Shown here: piece after piece, positions 1 through 7,837 of the stretch | Layout of the letters: each line of letters starts with the position of its first letter | How positions within the stretch are numbered: position 1 is the first letter of the stretch | Assembly (NCBI GenBank): GCA_024638525.1 | Contig: JAHEKB010000012.1 | Coordinates: 1 to 13,992, forward strand | Length of the DNA stretch: 13,992 nt | Direction of reading: 5' to 3' | Source: Bacteroidota bacterium | GTDB lineage: Bacteria; Bacteroidota; Bacteroidia; NS11-12g; UBA9320 | Program-made: the position numbers and the translations under genes | Notes under the pieces: generated by a model | What the model was told of the DNA's origin: nothing | The model's input: the letters and a program-made list of their open reading frames with translations, nothing else | The model's database searches: none

Positions 1-1194
1 AAAAGCGCCTATGGGCCCAGCGATGCCAATAAAATACAACACGCAGAATATGAGCATCCACTGATCGAGCAAATCCCTCTTTGTAAGAAAGAATAAAGAA
101 AGGAACTTAAGCATTGAAATAAGACTTAAAACCAAAAGCAATACCATAGTTAAAGGGGATTTTTTTAGGGCAGAAAACAGCTTGGTATATTGTCCTGACC
201 AAGCTAATTCAGTTAGGCTTTCTGACTCTTGATTCAAGTGAAGAAAGGTGTAAACCTCAAACCTTCCTGGATCTATCAAGGCCTTTAACATTCCGGCTGA
301 ATGTATGAGTAAATACCTAGGAAGATGAGACATGATGGTTTGTTCCGCTCGCTGATTCAAGCTTTTACTGTATGCGAGGTATTGTTCTCTATTAGTTGGA
401 GTTGTAAAAATTTCATCTTCTGTATATTCTTCTGCGGAATCTAGACCGTATTGAGCGGCAATCAATAATTTGGCATTGTAATGACTTGTATTGATAGTGC
501 TGATGCTACTCATATGCCAAAGACCTGTGATTTTGTGATTCATGCTAAAAATGAATAAGACCGCCAGTATTGGAAGCAGGGGGCCAATACGCAACCTGCG
601 CTTTCTGGCAAAAAGATAGATGTATATCACAGAGAACAGTACACATGCTGGAAGCATGATGGGCTTAATAAGCACCGATAGCGAGAGTAGCACGAAGAAG
701 CGTGTCAGGTCGCTCTTAGATTGATTTCTTCTGTAACTTATCCAATAATACATGGCAATAGAAACCACCACGGCAAGAGCTAGATCGGCCATCAACCATT
801 GACTGCTGAACAGAATGGTTATGGAAAGGGCAAATAAAACGGTGAATACAGCTATTACAGATGACAGTCTGAGAAGCCTAAGTGTTTGAATACCTACGAT
901 TAATAGAATTAACACAAAGCAGAATTGAATTGCCTTAAGCACAGAGTTGTTGTGTACAGCACCTATCGAATACAGAATTGGATATCCCATGGGCCTTTTA
1001 GTATATAAGCGCATGTCAATCTCTTCATTTGGATCTCCGGCATAGTGCAAAGTCTTCTCTGATAGATTTTTTGCCAAGAAGCGGTATTCGTCGCTGTCTC
1101 GCAATTCTGCTGAACCTTGAAGTTGGGGGTAGATCCAACTGAAAATGCTAAACGCAATGAGGATAAGAAGACCAGATCTCAAAAGGCCGGACAT
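1..1194 (-). CDS. GT-C-type membrane glycosyltransferase-like protein, partial (3' end outside window)
   Basis: An uninterrupted reading frame of 398 codons runs from an ATG at 1194 to the left edge with no stop, so the C-terminus is missing. The protein begins with a membrane segment (about residues 5-22). A short extracytoplasmic loop follows with the acidic motif DSDEY (33-37) and then RPMGYP (67-72). Many further hydrophobic segments follow, with a large hydrophilic loop at about 235-330. An acidic residue just after the first membrane segment followed by R-x-x-GYP is typical of GT-C glycosyltransferases (ArnT/PMT-like, GT39 and relatives), which transfer sugars from polyprenyl-phosphate donors on the outer face of the inner membrane. 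Donor and acceptor cannot be inferred. It lies 15 bp behind the TPR gene on the same strand and is probably co-transcribed with it. The class is fairly sure, the substrate unknown. Confidence 0.75.
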   Translation of the reverse strand, partial: MSGLLRSGLLILIAFSIFSWIYPQLQGSAELRDSDEYRFLAKNLSEKTLHYAGDPNEEIDMRLYTKRPMGYPILYSIGAVHNNSVLKAIQFCFVLILLIVGIQTLRLLRLSSVIAVFTVLFALSITILFSSQWLMADLALAVVVSIAMYYWISYRRNQSKSDLTRFFVLLSLSVLIKPIMLPACVLFSVIYIYLFARKRRLRIGPLLPILAVLFIFSMNHKITGLWHMSSISTINTSHYNAKLLIAAQYGLDSAEEYTEDEIFTTPTNREQYLAYSKSLNQRAEQTIMSHLPRYLLIHSAGMLKALIDPGRFEVYTFLHLNQESESLTELAWSGQYTKLFSALKKSPLTMVLLLVLSLISMLKFLSLFFLTKRDLLDQWMLIFCVLYFIGIAGPIGAF

Positions 1195-1209
1195 GGTGCC
1201 AAAGTACAG

Positions 1210-3012
1210 CTATTGGATTATTTTGTCTTTAAGCGCACGATACTTTTTTCTGGATTCAACAACATAGAGACTAGAGTTGTAATCTAAGATCAGTTTTTCG
1301 TAGAGCTCCATAGCCTTGCTGAAATTTCCAAAGACGTTTTCTTGTAAGTAAGCAGCTTGAAACAAGGCATTATCAGCTAAAATGTCATAGGAGTGATTGG
1401 AATAGACCCGCTCGTAATACTGCAAAGCATCGTCAAACTTCTTCTCCCTTTGCATTACCTGAGCCTTCAAGAATAAGACCTCGTCAGTTAAGCTGTGTTT
1501 GGGGAACTGAAAAGGGATAGCATCTAGCACGGCTAGGCATTCTTTGGTCTTGTTTTGAAAAAGAAGAAATTCTGCGTGAGCATATTCACGCATGGCGTCG
1601 TAATTCGAATCCAAACCAACATTGTCCTGAATCAGCAAGGCCAGATCCAAGGCATTATTCGCAATGAGTTGAGAAGTAGCAGTGCGAAGGATTTCTAATT
1701 GATCCTTTGCCCAATCGAATTCTGCATTGAAATAGGACAAACGCGCATTGCGAAATTTAGCTTCTTGTCCAAGCGGGTCTTCTTTAAAGTCTTTATCTAC
1801 CTGCCCATATAGCAATTTGGCCTCCCAAATCTCACCTTTGATCAAATAGGCATCTCCCAGCATCAGCTTGGATCCACCGAGAAAGCTTGTTGGAAGATTT
1901 CTTATTCTCACCAATTCACTGAGAATTTCAATTCCCATATCTGTTTCATAGATATAGAATAGATATAACTCAGCCAATCTCTTCATGGCCGATGAGGTTG
2001 ATTTACTATAGCCGTAATCGTTTAGAAAGTGCTCATATTCCTCTATCAATGAATTGATGGTCTCTGTTTTGCTATTCATCTGCGAACTCACCTCTAAGTA
2101 GCGGGCATTCATCAGACCAATTCTGCCATCGATGTAGTAAAGGCTGTTAGGCCCTCTAGAAATAAGCTCCTCATAGCAGTCCGCCGCTATCCTGTACTCC
2201 TCGTTATTTATACAGGTTTGCCCCAAACTCAGAAGGCGTTTTCCGTTCTCATTCAAGCGCAAGTCCATGGCTTTTGCTTGCCTAAATGCGGCACTGTATT
2301 TTTTCTGTTCTAGGAATATGTTGAGCAAGAGCTCTGAATAGGCGTGTATGTTTGGATATTTCTGAATATAGCTCAGTGTCTGGGTCTGTATGTATCCCGC
2401 GGACGCCTCCTTCTCGAGCATGCGGCTAAAGTGATAAAAGATGGTATTGGCTCTTTTGGGCTCTGACTTCAACACTTCCAATCCGAGATCTGTAGCTTTT
2501 TCATAATTGCCCGTATTTCTATAAAGATTAATCAAGCTACTCCAATAGTATTTAAATCCGTGTTGTTCAACAGCAGCCTCAAAAGCTAAGATAGCCCAGT
2601 CTGTGTATTGCCGTTTTAGAAAGGCTTGGGCTAAGTAGTTAACACCAAATGCGTCTTTGCTGTGCTTTTCAATGAGGTCTTCAAATTGATTTTGTGCTTT
2701 AATATCTTCGTCGAATTGTTCATAGACAAATCCTAGGTCCACCGGGAAGTTCAGGGAATTGGGATCTTTTCTAATCTGTTTTTTGACCAGAGAAATGGCC
2801 TCTTTCTTTTCATTGAGAGCAATCAAGGAGTTGAGGTAATTTTCATAGATGTAAACAGAGTTTGGATCCTTGCGCAGCAATTGCTTGTACAGGACTGCAG
2901 CCTTCTCATACTCCCCTGATCCATAGAATTTGGCAGCCAATTCCTCGTCGCTAGATTGGGCATAAGAAATTCCAAAAAGCATTATGGCAAATAGAAGTAT
3001 AGAAGATCTCAC
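1210..3012 (-). CDS. Exported tetratricopeptide-repeat (TPR) protein
   Basis: This 600-residue protein has a signal peptide at 1-18 (hydrophobic core LLFAIMLFGIS, cleavage after YAQ-like residues), so it is predicted to be periplasmic or outer-membrane associated. The rest is almost entirely helical repeats of TPR type. A clear unit lies at about 23-56 (pattern A-x-x-F-x-x-G-x-Y-E-K-A), and others recur to about residue 590. The C-terminal pair (about 510-590) resembles the BamD/CpoB type of TPR. No catalytic motif is visible, so a scaffold or assembly role is the safe reading. The start is GTG at 3012: an in-frame stop lies just upstream (3019-3021), and only this start keeps the complete signal peptide. 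The gene sits 22 bp after the methyltransferase and 15 bp before the GT-C gene, suggesting one transcript. Confidence 0.85.
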   Translation of the reverse strand: MRSSILLFAIMLFGISYAQSSDEELAAKFYGSGEYEKAAVLYKQLLRKDPNSVYIYENYLNSLIALNEKKEAISLVKKQIRKDPNSLNFPVDLGFVYEQFDEDIKAQNQFEDLIEKHSKDAFGVNYLAQAFLKRQYTDWAILAFEAAVEQHGFKYYWSSLINLYRNTGNYEKATDLGLEVLKSEPKRANTIFYHFSRMLEKEASAGYIQTQTLSYIQKYPNIHAYSELLLNIFLEQKKYSAAFRQAKAMDLRLNENGKRLLSLGQTCINNEEYRIAADCYEELISRGPNSLYYIDGRIGLMNARYLEVSSQMNSKTETINSLIEEYEHFLNDYGYSKSTSSAMKRLAELYLFYIYETDMGIEILSELVRIRNLPTSFLGGSKLMLGDAYLIKGEIWEAKLLYGQVDKDFKEDPLGQEAKFRNARLSYFNAEFDWAKDQLEILRTATSQLIANNALDLALLIQDNVGLDSNYDAMREYAHAEFLLFQNKTKECLAVLDAIPFQFPKHSLTDEVLFLKAQVMQREKKFDDALQYYERVYSNHSYDILADNALFQAAYLQENVFGNFSKAMELYEKLILDYNSSLYVVESRKKYRALKDKIIQ

Positions 3013-3034
3013 TTTGTTCTAACGTTTAGGCTGT

Positions 3035-3934
3035 TCAAATAGTCTTCTTCAAAATGTATACCAATGAACTCGACTTCTTTTTAATAAAGAGGCCATTAAT
3101 GAACGAGAGCGTCCCGATGTAAATAGTCCAAGGCAAGAATTTAAAACCTTTCTTATAACTGGCGCTGACCATCGCATTATAAAACGGATCAAGAGGCAAT
3201 CGTTTGATGGAACTCACTTTAAAACCGCGTTTGGCGGCAAAAAGCTTAAACGTTTTGGGTTCAAAATGCCAAAGATGACGGGGAACATCATAGGCGCACC
3301 AGTGTTTGCCATAATAGGTTTCATCAAGACAGCGGTGATTGGGCATGGCAATAAGGAGGACCCCTTCTTCCGCTAAATAGTGACTAAAAGCTTCAAAGTA
3401 GTCGTCCATGGTATAGACATGTTCTAATACATGCCACAGGCTTATAATGTCATACTTGCCTTTTAAGTCTTGATTGATTAAGGATACAGGCAAGTGGGCT
3501 TCAATCCCTGTTCTAGATTTACATAGCTCTCTGGCCTTATCGCTGATTTCAACACCGTCCACCTCATAGCCTTTGCCTTGCATATATTCAAGAAAATATC
3601 CAGAAGCGGAACCAACATCCAAAAGACGGTTTCCATTATTGACGTTCTTTATCATCCTGAATTTAAAGGAAAGCATTATAGAACGGGCTTTGTGGTAAAG
3701 CTTGAAGATCAATCCACTTTGCGAATCGCTGTGTTCTACATAAGCATCGTCGTCGTAATAGGGTCCAATTTCTTCCTCAACCGGAGCGCCTTGAGTAAAG
3801 CGAAAGGCGCACTGAGTGCATTCTAAAATGTGAAACAGTTCATGACTCACTAAATGATCTTCTGCTTTCATAAGCAGTCGAAATTCCGAAGCTGTGCAGA
3901 CAGGGCATTCTGAGATGTGAAATCGTTGACTCAT
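3035..3934 (-). CDS. Class I SAM-dependent methyltransferase with N-terminal zinc-binding motif
   Basis: This cytoplasmic 299-residue protein starts with a four-cysteine knuckle, C10-P-V-C13 and C39-T-Q-C42, likely binding zinc. A Rossmann methyltransferase core of the Methyltransf_23 type follows: motif I LLDVGSASGYF (104-114), acidic ribose-binding E129 in DGVEIS, the WHVLEHV motif (167-173), the post-core motif MPNH (197-200), and a DVPRHLWHF stretch (216-224) common in this group. Relatives methylate a wide range of substrates, including sugars and lipid or quinone precursors. The sequence alone does not identify the substrate. The hydrophobic stretch at about 265-285 may contact the membrane. 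ATG at 3934 is the first gene of a leftward run with the TPR and GT-C genes, which makes a surface-glycan or lipid substrate plausible, but this is inference. Confidence 0.88.
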   Translation of the reverse strand: MSQRFHISECPVCTASEFRLLMKAEDHLVSHELFHILECTQCAFRFTQGAPVEEEIGPYYDDDAYVEHSDSQSGLIFKLYHKARSIMLSFKFRMIKNVNNGNRLLDVGSASGYFLEYMQGKGYEVDGVEISDKARELCKSRTGIEAHLPVSLINQDLKGKYDIISLWHVLEHVYTMDDYFEAFSHYLAEEGVLLIAMPNHRCLDETYYGKHWCAYDVPRHLWHFEPKTFKLFAAKRGFKVSSIKRLPLDPFYNAMVSASYKKGFKFLPWTIYIGTLSFINGLFIKKKSSSLVYILKKTI

Positions 3935-3946
3935 CTATAAGGCTGA

Positions 3947-3978
3947 CAAAGTAAATTAAATTAGGCGATAAGCCTCAA
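3947..3978 (-). promoter_or_regulatory. Candidate leftward promoter for the methyltransferase-TPR-glycosyltransferase run
   Basis: On the minus strand TTACTTTG (3954-3947) matches five of the six defined bases of the Bacteroidota -7 box TAnnTTTG. A TTG (-33 element) lies at 3978-3976 with a 21-base spacer. Transcription would start within a few bases of the ATG at 3934, giving a very short leader. Assigned by motif only. Confidence 0.35.
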
Positions 3979-3987
3979 TAGGCCTAA
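3961..3987. repeat. Nested inverted repeats (AGGC/GCCT elements) between divergent promoters
   Basis: TTAGGC (3961-3966) is inverted as GCCTAA (3982-3987). Inside it, AGGC (3963-3966) pairs with GCCT (3972-3975), and AGGCCT (3980-3985) is itself a palindrome. The arrangement is AGGC-N5-GCCT-N4-AGGCCT. It lies across the spacers and -33 regions of both candidate promoters, where a dimeric repressor or activator could act on both directions. The regulator is unknown. Confidence 0.4.
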
Positions 3988-3992
3988 CTTTG
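3961..3992 (+). promoter_or_regulatory. Candidate guaB promoter (Bacteroidota type)
   Basis: TAACTTTG at 3985-3992 is a full match to the Bacteroidota -7 consensus TAnnTTTG. A weak -33 element, TTA instead of TTG, lies at 3961-3963 with a 21-base spacer. The predicted transcript would start near 3997-3999, about 30 bases before the guaB ATG. Its upstream half is interleaved with the -33 region of the opposite promoter. Confidence 0.45.
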
Positions 3993-3997
3993 TGCGG

Positions 3998-4024
3998 CAA
4001 ATAAATTAAGCACTTATTTATTTG
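3998..4024 (+). promoter_or_regulatory. Hairpin-forming inverted repeat in the guaB 5' leader
   Basis: CAAATAAAT (3998-4006) is perfectly inverted as ATTTATTTG (4016-4024). The inner bases AAG (4008-4010) and CTT (4013-4015) could extend the stem past one unpaired T at 4007. It begins where the candidate promoter would start the transcript and ends two bases before the guaB ATG. The stem has only A/U pairs except for one C-G at its base, so it is weak as RNA. It could instead be a DNA operator. There is no U-tract after it, so it does not look like a terminator. Confidence 0.45.
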
Positions 4025-4026
4025 CT

Positions 4027-5499
4027 ATGTCACCTCAAAACTCCAACAAAATTTCTTATCAAGGCCTGACGTTCGATGATGTTCTCATCCTACCTCGTTA
4101 TTCTGAGATCCTTCCAAGGGACACACAGACAAAGACCAAGATCACTAAAAAATTAAACATCAATATTCCTATTGTCTCTGCTGCAATGGACACGGTTACT
4201 GAAGCAGGCTTGGCTATCGCTATGGCGCGAGAGGGAGGCATAGGCATCATTCACAAAAACATGAGCATAGAAGAACAAGCTATGCACGTCAAAAAGGTCA
4301 AAAGATCTGAAAGCGGAATGATCAAAGATCCTATCACTTTAAAAGAACATCACAGCTTAGCTGACGCCCTTAAAGTGATGAAAGACAACAAGATAGGAGG
4401 CATACCTATCACCAATGACGAAGGGATACTCACTGGGATCATAACCAATCGAGACCTCAGGTTTCAGATTGATTTGGGAACAGAAATAGGTGAGATCATG
4501 ACCCGTGAGAATCTGATAACCACTCATGTTGGTACTGACTTAGTGGAGGCAGAAGCCATTCTCCAAGAATTCAAAATTGAAAAACTTCCAGTTGTTGATA
4601 AGGACAAAAAACTTTTGGGCTTAATCACCTATAAAGACATTCAAAAAGTGAGTAGTCACCCAGATGCATGCAAGGATAAGGAAGGCCGACTCATGGTAGG
4701 AGCGGCGGTAGGTGTTACCGCAGACACCATTGACAGAGTTCGTCGATTGGCAAAGGAAGAAGTAGATGTTATTGCCATAGACACAGCACATGGTCATTCA
4801 GCAGGGGTGGTTCAAGAATTGAAAAAGGTCAAAGCGGAATTCCCTGACTTGCAAGTCATAGTTGGCAATGTTGCCACCGGAGAGGCGGCTAAATATCTGG
4901 CAGAAAATGGGGCAGATGCCGTAAAAGTAGGAGTGGGGCCCGGGTCTATTTGTACAACTAGGATCATTGCGGGTATAGGGGTTCCTCAGCTTAGCGCCAT
5001 TATGGAATGCGCTCAAGCTTTGGAAGGAACCGGTGTTCCAGTAATTGCCGATGGCGGGATACGTTATAGTGGAGATTTGGTGAAGGCCATAGTGGCTGGA
5101 GCGAGTTGCATTATGGCGGGAAGCATATTTGCAGGCACAGAAGAAAGCCCCGGAGAGACTTCATTTTATGAAGGGAGAAAAGTGAAATCTTATCGAGGTA
5201 TGGGATCTATTGAAGCCATGAAAAAGGGTTCGAGCGATCGCTATTTCCAAGATGCAGAAGAGGGGATTGCCAAATTGGTTCCCGAAGGTATAGTTGGCAC
5301 TGTTCCATACAAGGGAAGCCTGTCAGAAGTAGTTTATCAATACATCGGAGGCTTGAGGGCTGGCATGGGTTATACTGGATCTAAAACCATCGAAGAACTA
5401 CAATCGGCCTACTTTACGCAGATCACCCACAGCGGCATGCGTGAATCCCACCCTCACGATGTAACCATTACCAAGGAAGCACCGAATTACAGCAGGTAG
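4027..5499 (+). CDS. guaB: IMP dehydrogenase
   Basis: GuaB oxidises IMP to XMP with NAD+, the first committed step of GMP synthesis, in the cytoplasm. The 490-residue length is normal. The catalytic TIM barrel is interrupted by two CBS domains (about 97-145 and 157-208) that in this family bind adenine or guanine nucleotides and control activity. Catalytic residues are present: D252 in DTAHGHS, the loop GVGPGSICTTR with nucleophile C309, the YRGMGS motif (from Y389), and the mobile-flap R405-Y406 in SSDRYFQ. No key residue is missing. ATG at 4027 gives the standard N-terminus, in which QGLTFDDVLILP is conserved. It appears monocistronic: no guaA is next to it, and its stop abuts the stop of the convergent gene at 5500. 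Control probably comes from the palindrome-rich upstream region. Confidence 0.98.
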   Translation: MSPQNSNKISYQGLTFDDVLILPRYSEILPRDTQTKTKITKKLNINIPIVSAAMDTVTEAGLAIAMAREGGIGIIHKNMSIEEQAMHVKKVKRSESGMIKDPITLKEHHSLADALKVMKDNKIGGIPITNDEGILTGIITNRDLRFQIDLGTEIGEIMTRENLITTHVGTDLVEAEAILQEFKIEKLPVVDKDKKLLGLITYKDIQKVSSHPDACKDKEGRLMVGAAVGVTADTIDRVRRLAKEEVDVIAIDTAHGHSAGVVQELKKVKAEFPDLQVIVGNVATGEAAKYLAENGADAVKVGVGPGSICTTRIIAGIGVPQLSAIMECAQALEGTGVPVIADGGIRYSGDLVKAIVAGASCIMAGSIFAGTEESPGETSFYEGRKVKSYRGMGSIEAMKKGSSDRYFQDAEEGIAKLVPEGIVGTVPYKGSLSEVVYQYIGGLRAGMGYTGSKTIEELQSAYFTQITHSGMRESHPHDVTITKEAPNYSR

Positions 5500-6864
5500 T
5501 TAAAGCTCCTCGCCCCCTAACTTCGCTTGTTCATAATCAGGCTGTTGCAGCAATTCCTGAAAATTAGAAGGAGGCCTGTCTTTCAGAAAAATGGACCAAT
5601 ATGCCTTCTTGCTCATGCTGTCCCAATGGAGCATTCCAAGACTGTATTGCCAAATTTGGTTAAGGTTGAGCACCACACAAAATAACAAGGTTGCTACTGC
5701 GGGGATTTTTAAATAGAAGCGCTGCTTAGAAAGCCAGAGTATGAATGACCCCAACCCAACAATCAACAAAGGGTAGGCATCGATCATCACCCTGCTGCCA
5801 AAGCTGCCTCCGTACCACCAGCACCACCAGCTAAATACCACAAACATGAAAATGGGCAGTATAATTAGAAGAGGACGAGTCAAGGACTTGAATTGATTAT
5901 TTAAGAATAGACCGATCAGAGCAAAAACCATAATGGGTGTATAAAGCAACCAACCTTTTCTATAGCTAAATAGACCATCAATTATATGTGGTCGATTAAA
6001 AAAGAATGATTCCTGGTCGTAGCTGTAGAAAAACCATTGACCTACCGCATAGTCCCAATAAATGAATTGAGGTATCCACGGGAGAAAAAAGGCGAGCATG
6101 ACCAATAGGTAGTTTATTGGTTTAGCCAAAGTGTTCATCAAAACATCTTTGTGTTTACCAATGCCATACAGCACGGGATAGAGACATAGGATTAGATTGG
6201 TAGGCCTTACCAATACGATTAATCCAAGTGTAAAGGCTAGGAGAAACAACAGTATTCTTGATGGTTTATCAAAGTAATAGAGACTAAGAAGCAGCATTAA
6301 AGCTATCAAAAAGAATGAGTAGGGGTGGCTTAGTCCTGGAGCCACGGAAGTATAGTAAAGAAGATTGGTTCCTGCATACATGAGCAGGATAATAAGTGCA
6401 GAGATCCAATCGGCGAAGAACCTTTTTGCAATCAACCAGCACATCAAAAGCCCCAAGAACCCGAATAAGAGCGTGTTGATATTTAGAGCCATTTGGTATG
6501 GCTTGCTAAAGCCATTGGCGTTAAAGTCCGTATAGTTTTTGGTATACCAATGTGCTGGTATAAAAGTTGGAAGATAGAAGTAGGAGAGTCCAATACTCAT
6601 CTTTTGGAATACGGTATCTCCTCGGGTATTCACCCATAGGTGATCAAAGGGCTCGTTCTCTGGCAATTCATAGCGGTATTCAAACTGAAAGTCGTTGTAA
6701 ATCAGTGCAGCAGGAAGATAGGAGTAGTATGAAGTGATGTCGTGGATTATGGATCGGTTGTTCCTCCAGCTACCTGTTCTATATGCCTGATTCAGCATAA
6801 GAAGCGCAACCACCAGCATGGCGAGTACAGACAAAGGGTTGGTGCGAATAGATTTAATAAGCAA
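5500..6864 (-). CDS. Polytopic membrane protein resembling GT-C glycosyltransferases
   Basis: This 454-residue integral membrane protein has about ten or more hydrophobic segments, the first at about 10-27. The short loop after it carries HDITSYYSYLPA (41-52), with D42 in the place of the acidic residue expected in GT-C enzymes. The region KMSIGLSYFYLP (88-99) follows. Many Bacteroidota proteins have this D-x-x-x-Y-Y-x-YLPA start and are annotated as glycosyltransferases or hypothetical membrane proteins. Action on a polyprenyl-linked sugar is inferred, not shown. The longest supported start is TTG at 6864, because an in-frame TAA lies at 6880-6882. The next start, ATG at 6819, would shorten the first membrane segment. 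The TTG start overlaps the preceding methyltransferase gene by 11 bp, which suggests translational coupling. Confidence 0.75.
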   Translation of the reverse strand: MLIKSIRTNPLSVLAMLVVALLMLNQAYRTGSWRNNRSIIHDITSYYSYLPAALIYNDFQFEYRYELPENEPFDHLWVNTRGDTVFQKMSIGLSYFYLPTFIPAHWYTKNYTDFNANGFSKPYQMALNINTLLFGFLGLLMCWLIAKRFFADWISALIILLMYAGTNLLYYTSVAPGLSHPYSFFLIALMLLLSLYYFDKPSRILLFLLAFTLGLIVLVRPTNLILCLYPVLYGIGKHKDVLMNTLAKPINYLLVMLAFFLPWIPQFIYWDYAVGQWFFYSYDQESFFFNRPHIIDGLFSYRKGWLLYTPIMVFALIGLFLNNQFKSLTRPLLIILPIFMFVVFSWWCWWYGGSFGSRVMIDAYPLLIVGLGSFILWLSKQRFYLKIPAVATLLFCVVLNLNQIWQYSLGMLHWDSMSKKAYWSIFLKDRPPSNFQELLQQPDYEQAKLGGEEL

Positions 6865-7837
6865 TGCTAAAGGAAGGTTTTATTTGGTGAATGCCGCTTT
6901 GAGCAAAGATATTCAAGATTTGAAGTAGGACTTTTCTCATGCCTTTATTGTCCAGGGTATTGTATTTGGGATAGTGAAACTCCAGTTTAGTTTCACCGGC
7001 CAAAACTTGATATTGAGATTTGGATAGCAGCCTTTCCGCCCAATTACCTGTGCGTGGGTCGCAAGTATTGCTGCCTAAAAACTCCAAATGGTATTTGGGG
7101 TAGCTCTTATTGCTCAAGAACAGGTCGATATCATCAAAGGCCAGACCTCTGGTTTCTTCGGCCAAAGCTTTGATATAATGTGGACCTAACTCAGGTTTTT
7201 TGTTCCTTACGTATTGCTCTCTTAGTTCAAAATAGCTTTGGGTACTATCTCGGGACTTGATTATCGTAGAACGGTTCCCTATCAATTCAGCACGCCTGTG
7301 TATCGCTTCAAATTCCCTGTTTCTCAGAATAGAATCTTTGATAGCGGCAGTATTGTGGACATTCAAGCCGGCATTGGATGAAAGCGAGAAAAAAGCTGAA
7401 AGGTCATAGATATGTTCAATGACGTCTCTGCTAATGACAAGACAATCTTTATCAACTAAAGCACTGACATCCGACAACTCTCCTAGGTGATATTCAATAT
7501 TGTTATGCTTGAGTTGCGCATTGAGTTTCTGAGCTGCATCAAAAGAGGCTTTGTCGGCATCTACATAGTGTACTTTCCAATTTCTATCCAACGAAGCCAA
7601 AAAGGCAGTTTGGAAACCTATTCCACCACCCAAATCAATGACTTTTTTAAAGGAAGCTTTTTTATCTGCTATGTCCAACAAATGGCAAGCTAGATAAGTC
7701 TGGTAATTGATCTTCTCAAGATAACGCTTAAAATACTCCTGATTATAGGTATCTAAGCCATCAGCATCTATCTTGGGGTAGGCATCAATAAAACTTAAGG
7801 CCGCCTGTTGAAGTTCTGCAGATTTACTAATTCGCAT
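6854..7837 (-). CDS. Class I SAM-dependent methyltransferase with unassigned C-terminal region
   Basis: The first half of this 327-residue soluble protein is a Rossmann methyltransferase: motif I VIDLGGGIGFQ (66-76), the ribose-binding acidic stretch YVDAD (91-95), and SRDVIEHIYDL (136-146) at the motif IV/V position. Residues from about 160 to 327 have no motif I recognise. They are rich in charged and aromatic residues (HRRAE, ELREQYVR, LEFHYPKYN) and probably form the substrate-binding part. The substrate is unknown. It overlaps the thiamine diphosphokinase gene by 11 bp at its start and the GT-C-like gene by 11 bp at its end, so the three are probably translated from one mRNA. The pairing with a GT-C-like membrane protein mirrors the gene group left of guaB. 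ATG at 7837 is well placed for the fold. Confidence 0.8.
   Translation of the reverse strand: MRISKSAELQQAALSFIDAYPKIDADGLDTYNQEYFKRYLEKINYQTYLACHLLDIADKKASFKKVIDLGGGIGFQTAFLASLDRNWKVHYVDADKASFDAAQKLNAQLKHNNIEYHLGELSDVSALVDKDCLVISRDVIEHIYDLSAFFSLSSNAGLNVHNTAAIKDSILRNREFEAIHRRAELIGNRSTIIKSRDSTQSYFELREQYVRNKKPELGPHYIKALAEETRGLAFDDIDLFLSNKSYPKYHLEFLGSNTCDPRTGNWAERLLSKSQYQVLAGETKLEFHYPKYNTLDNKGMRKVLLQILNIFAQSGIHQIKPSFSIAY

Noticed and set aside
963..1157. A 64-codon leftward frame
   Set aside because: It lies out of frame within the open 398-codon GT-C-like gene, whose protein has coherent membrane segments and family motifs.
3578..3826. An 82-codon rightward frame inside the zinc-knuckle methyltransferase gene
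   Set aside because: The methyltransferase motifs on the other strand are clear, and this frame shows no family features.
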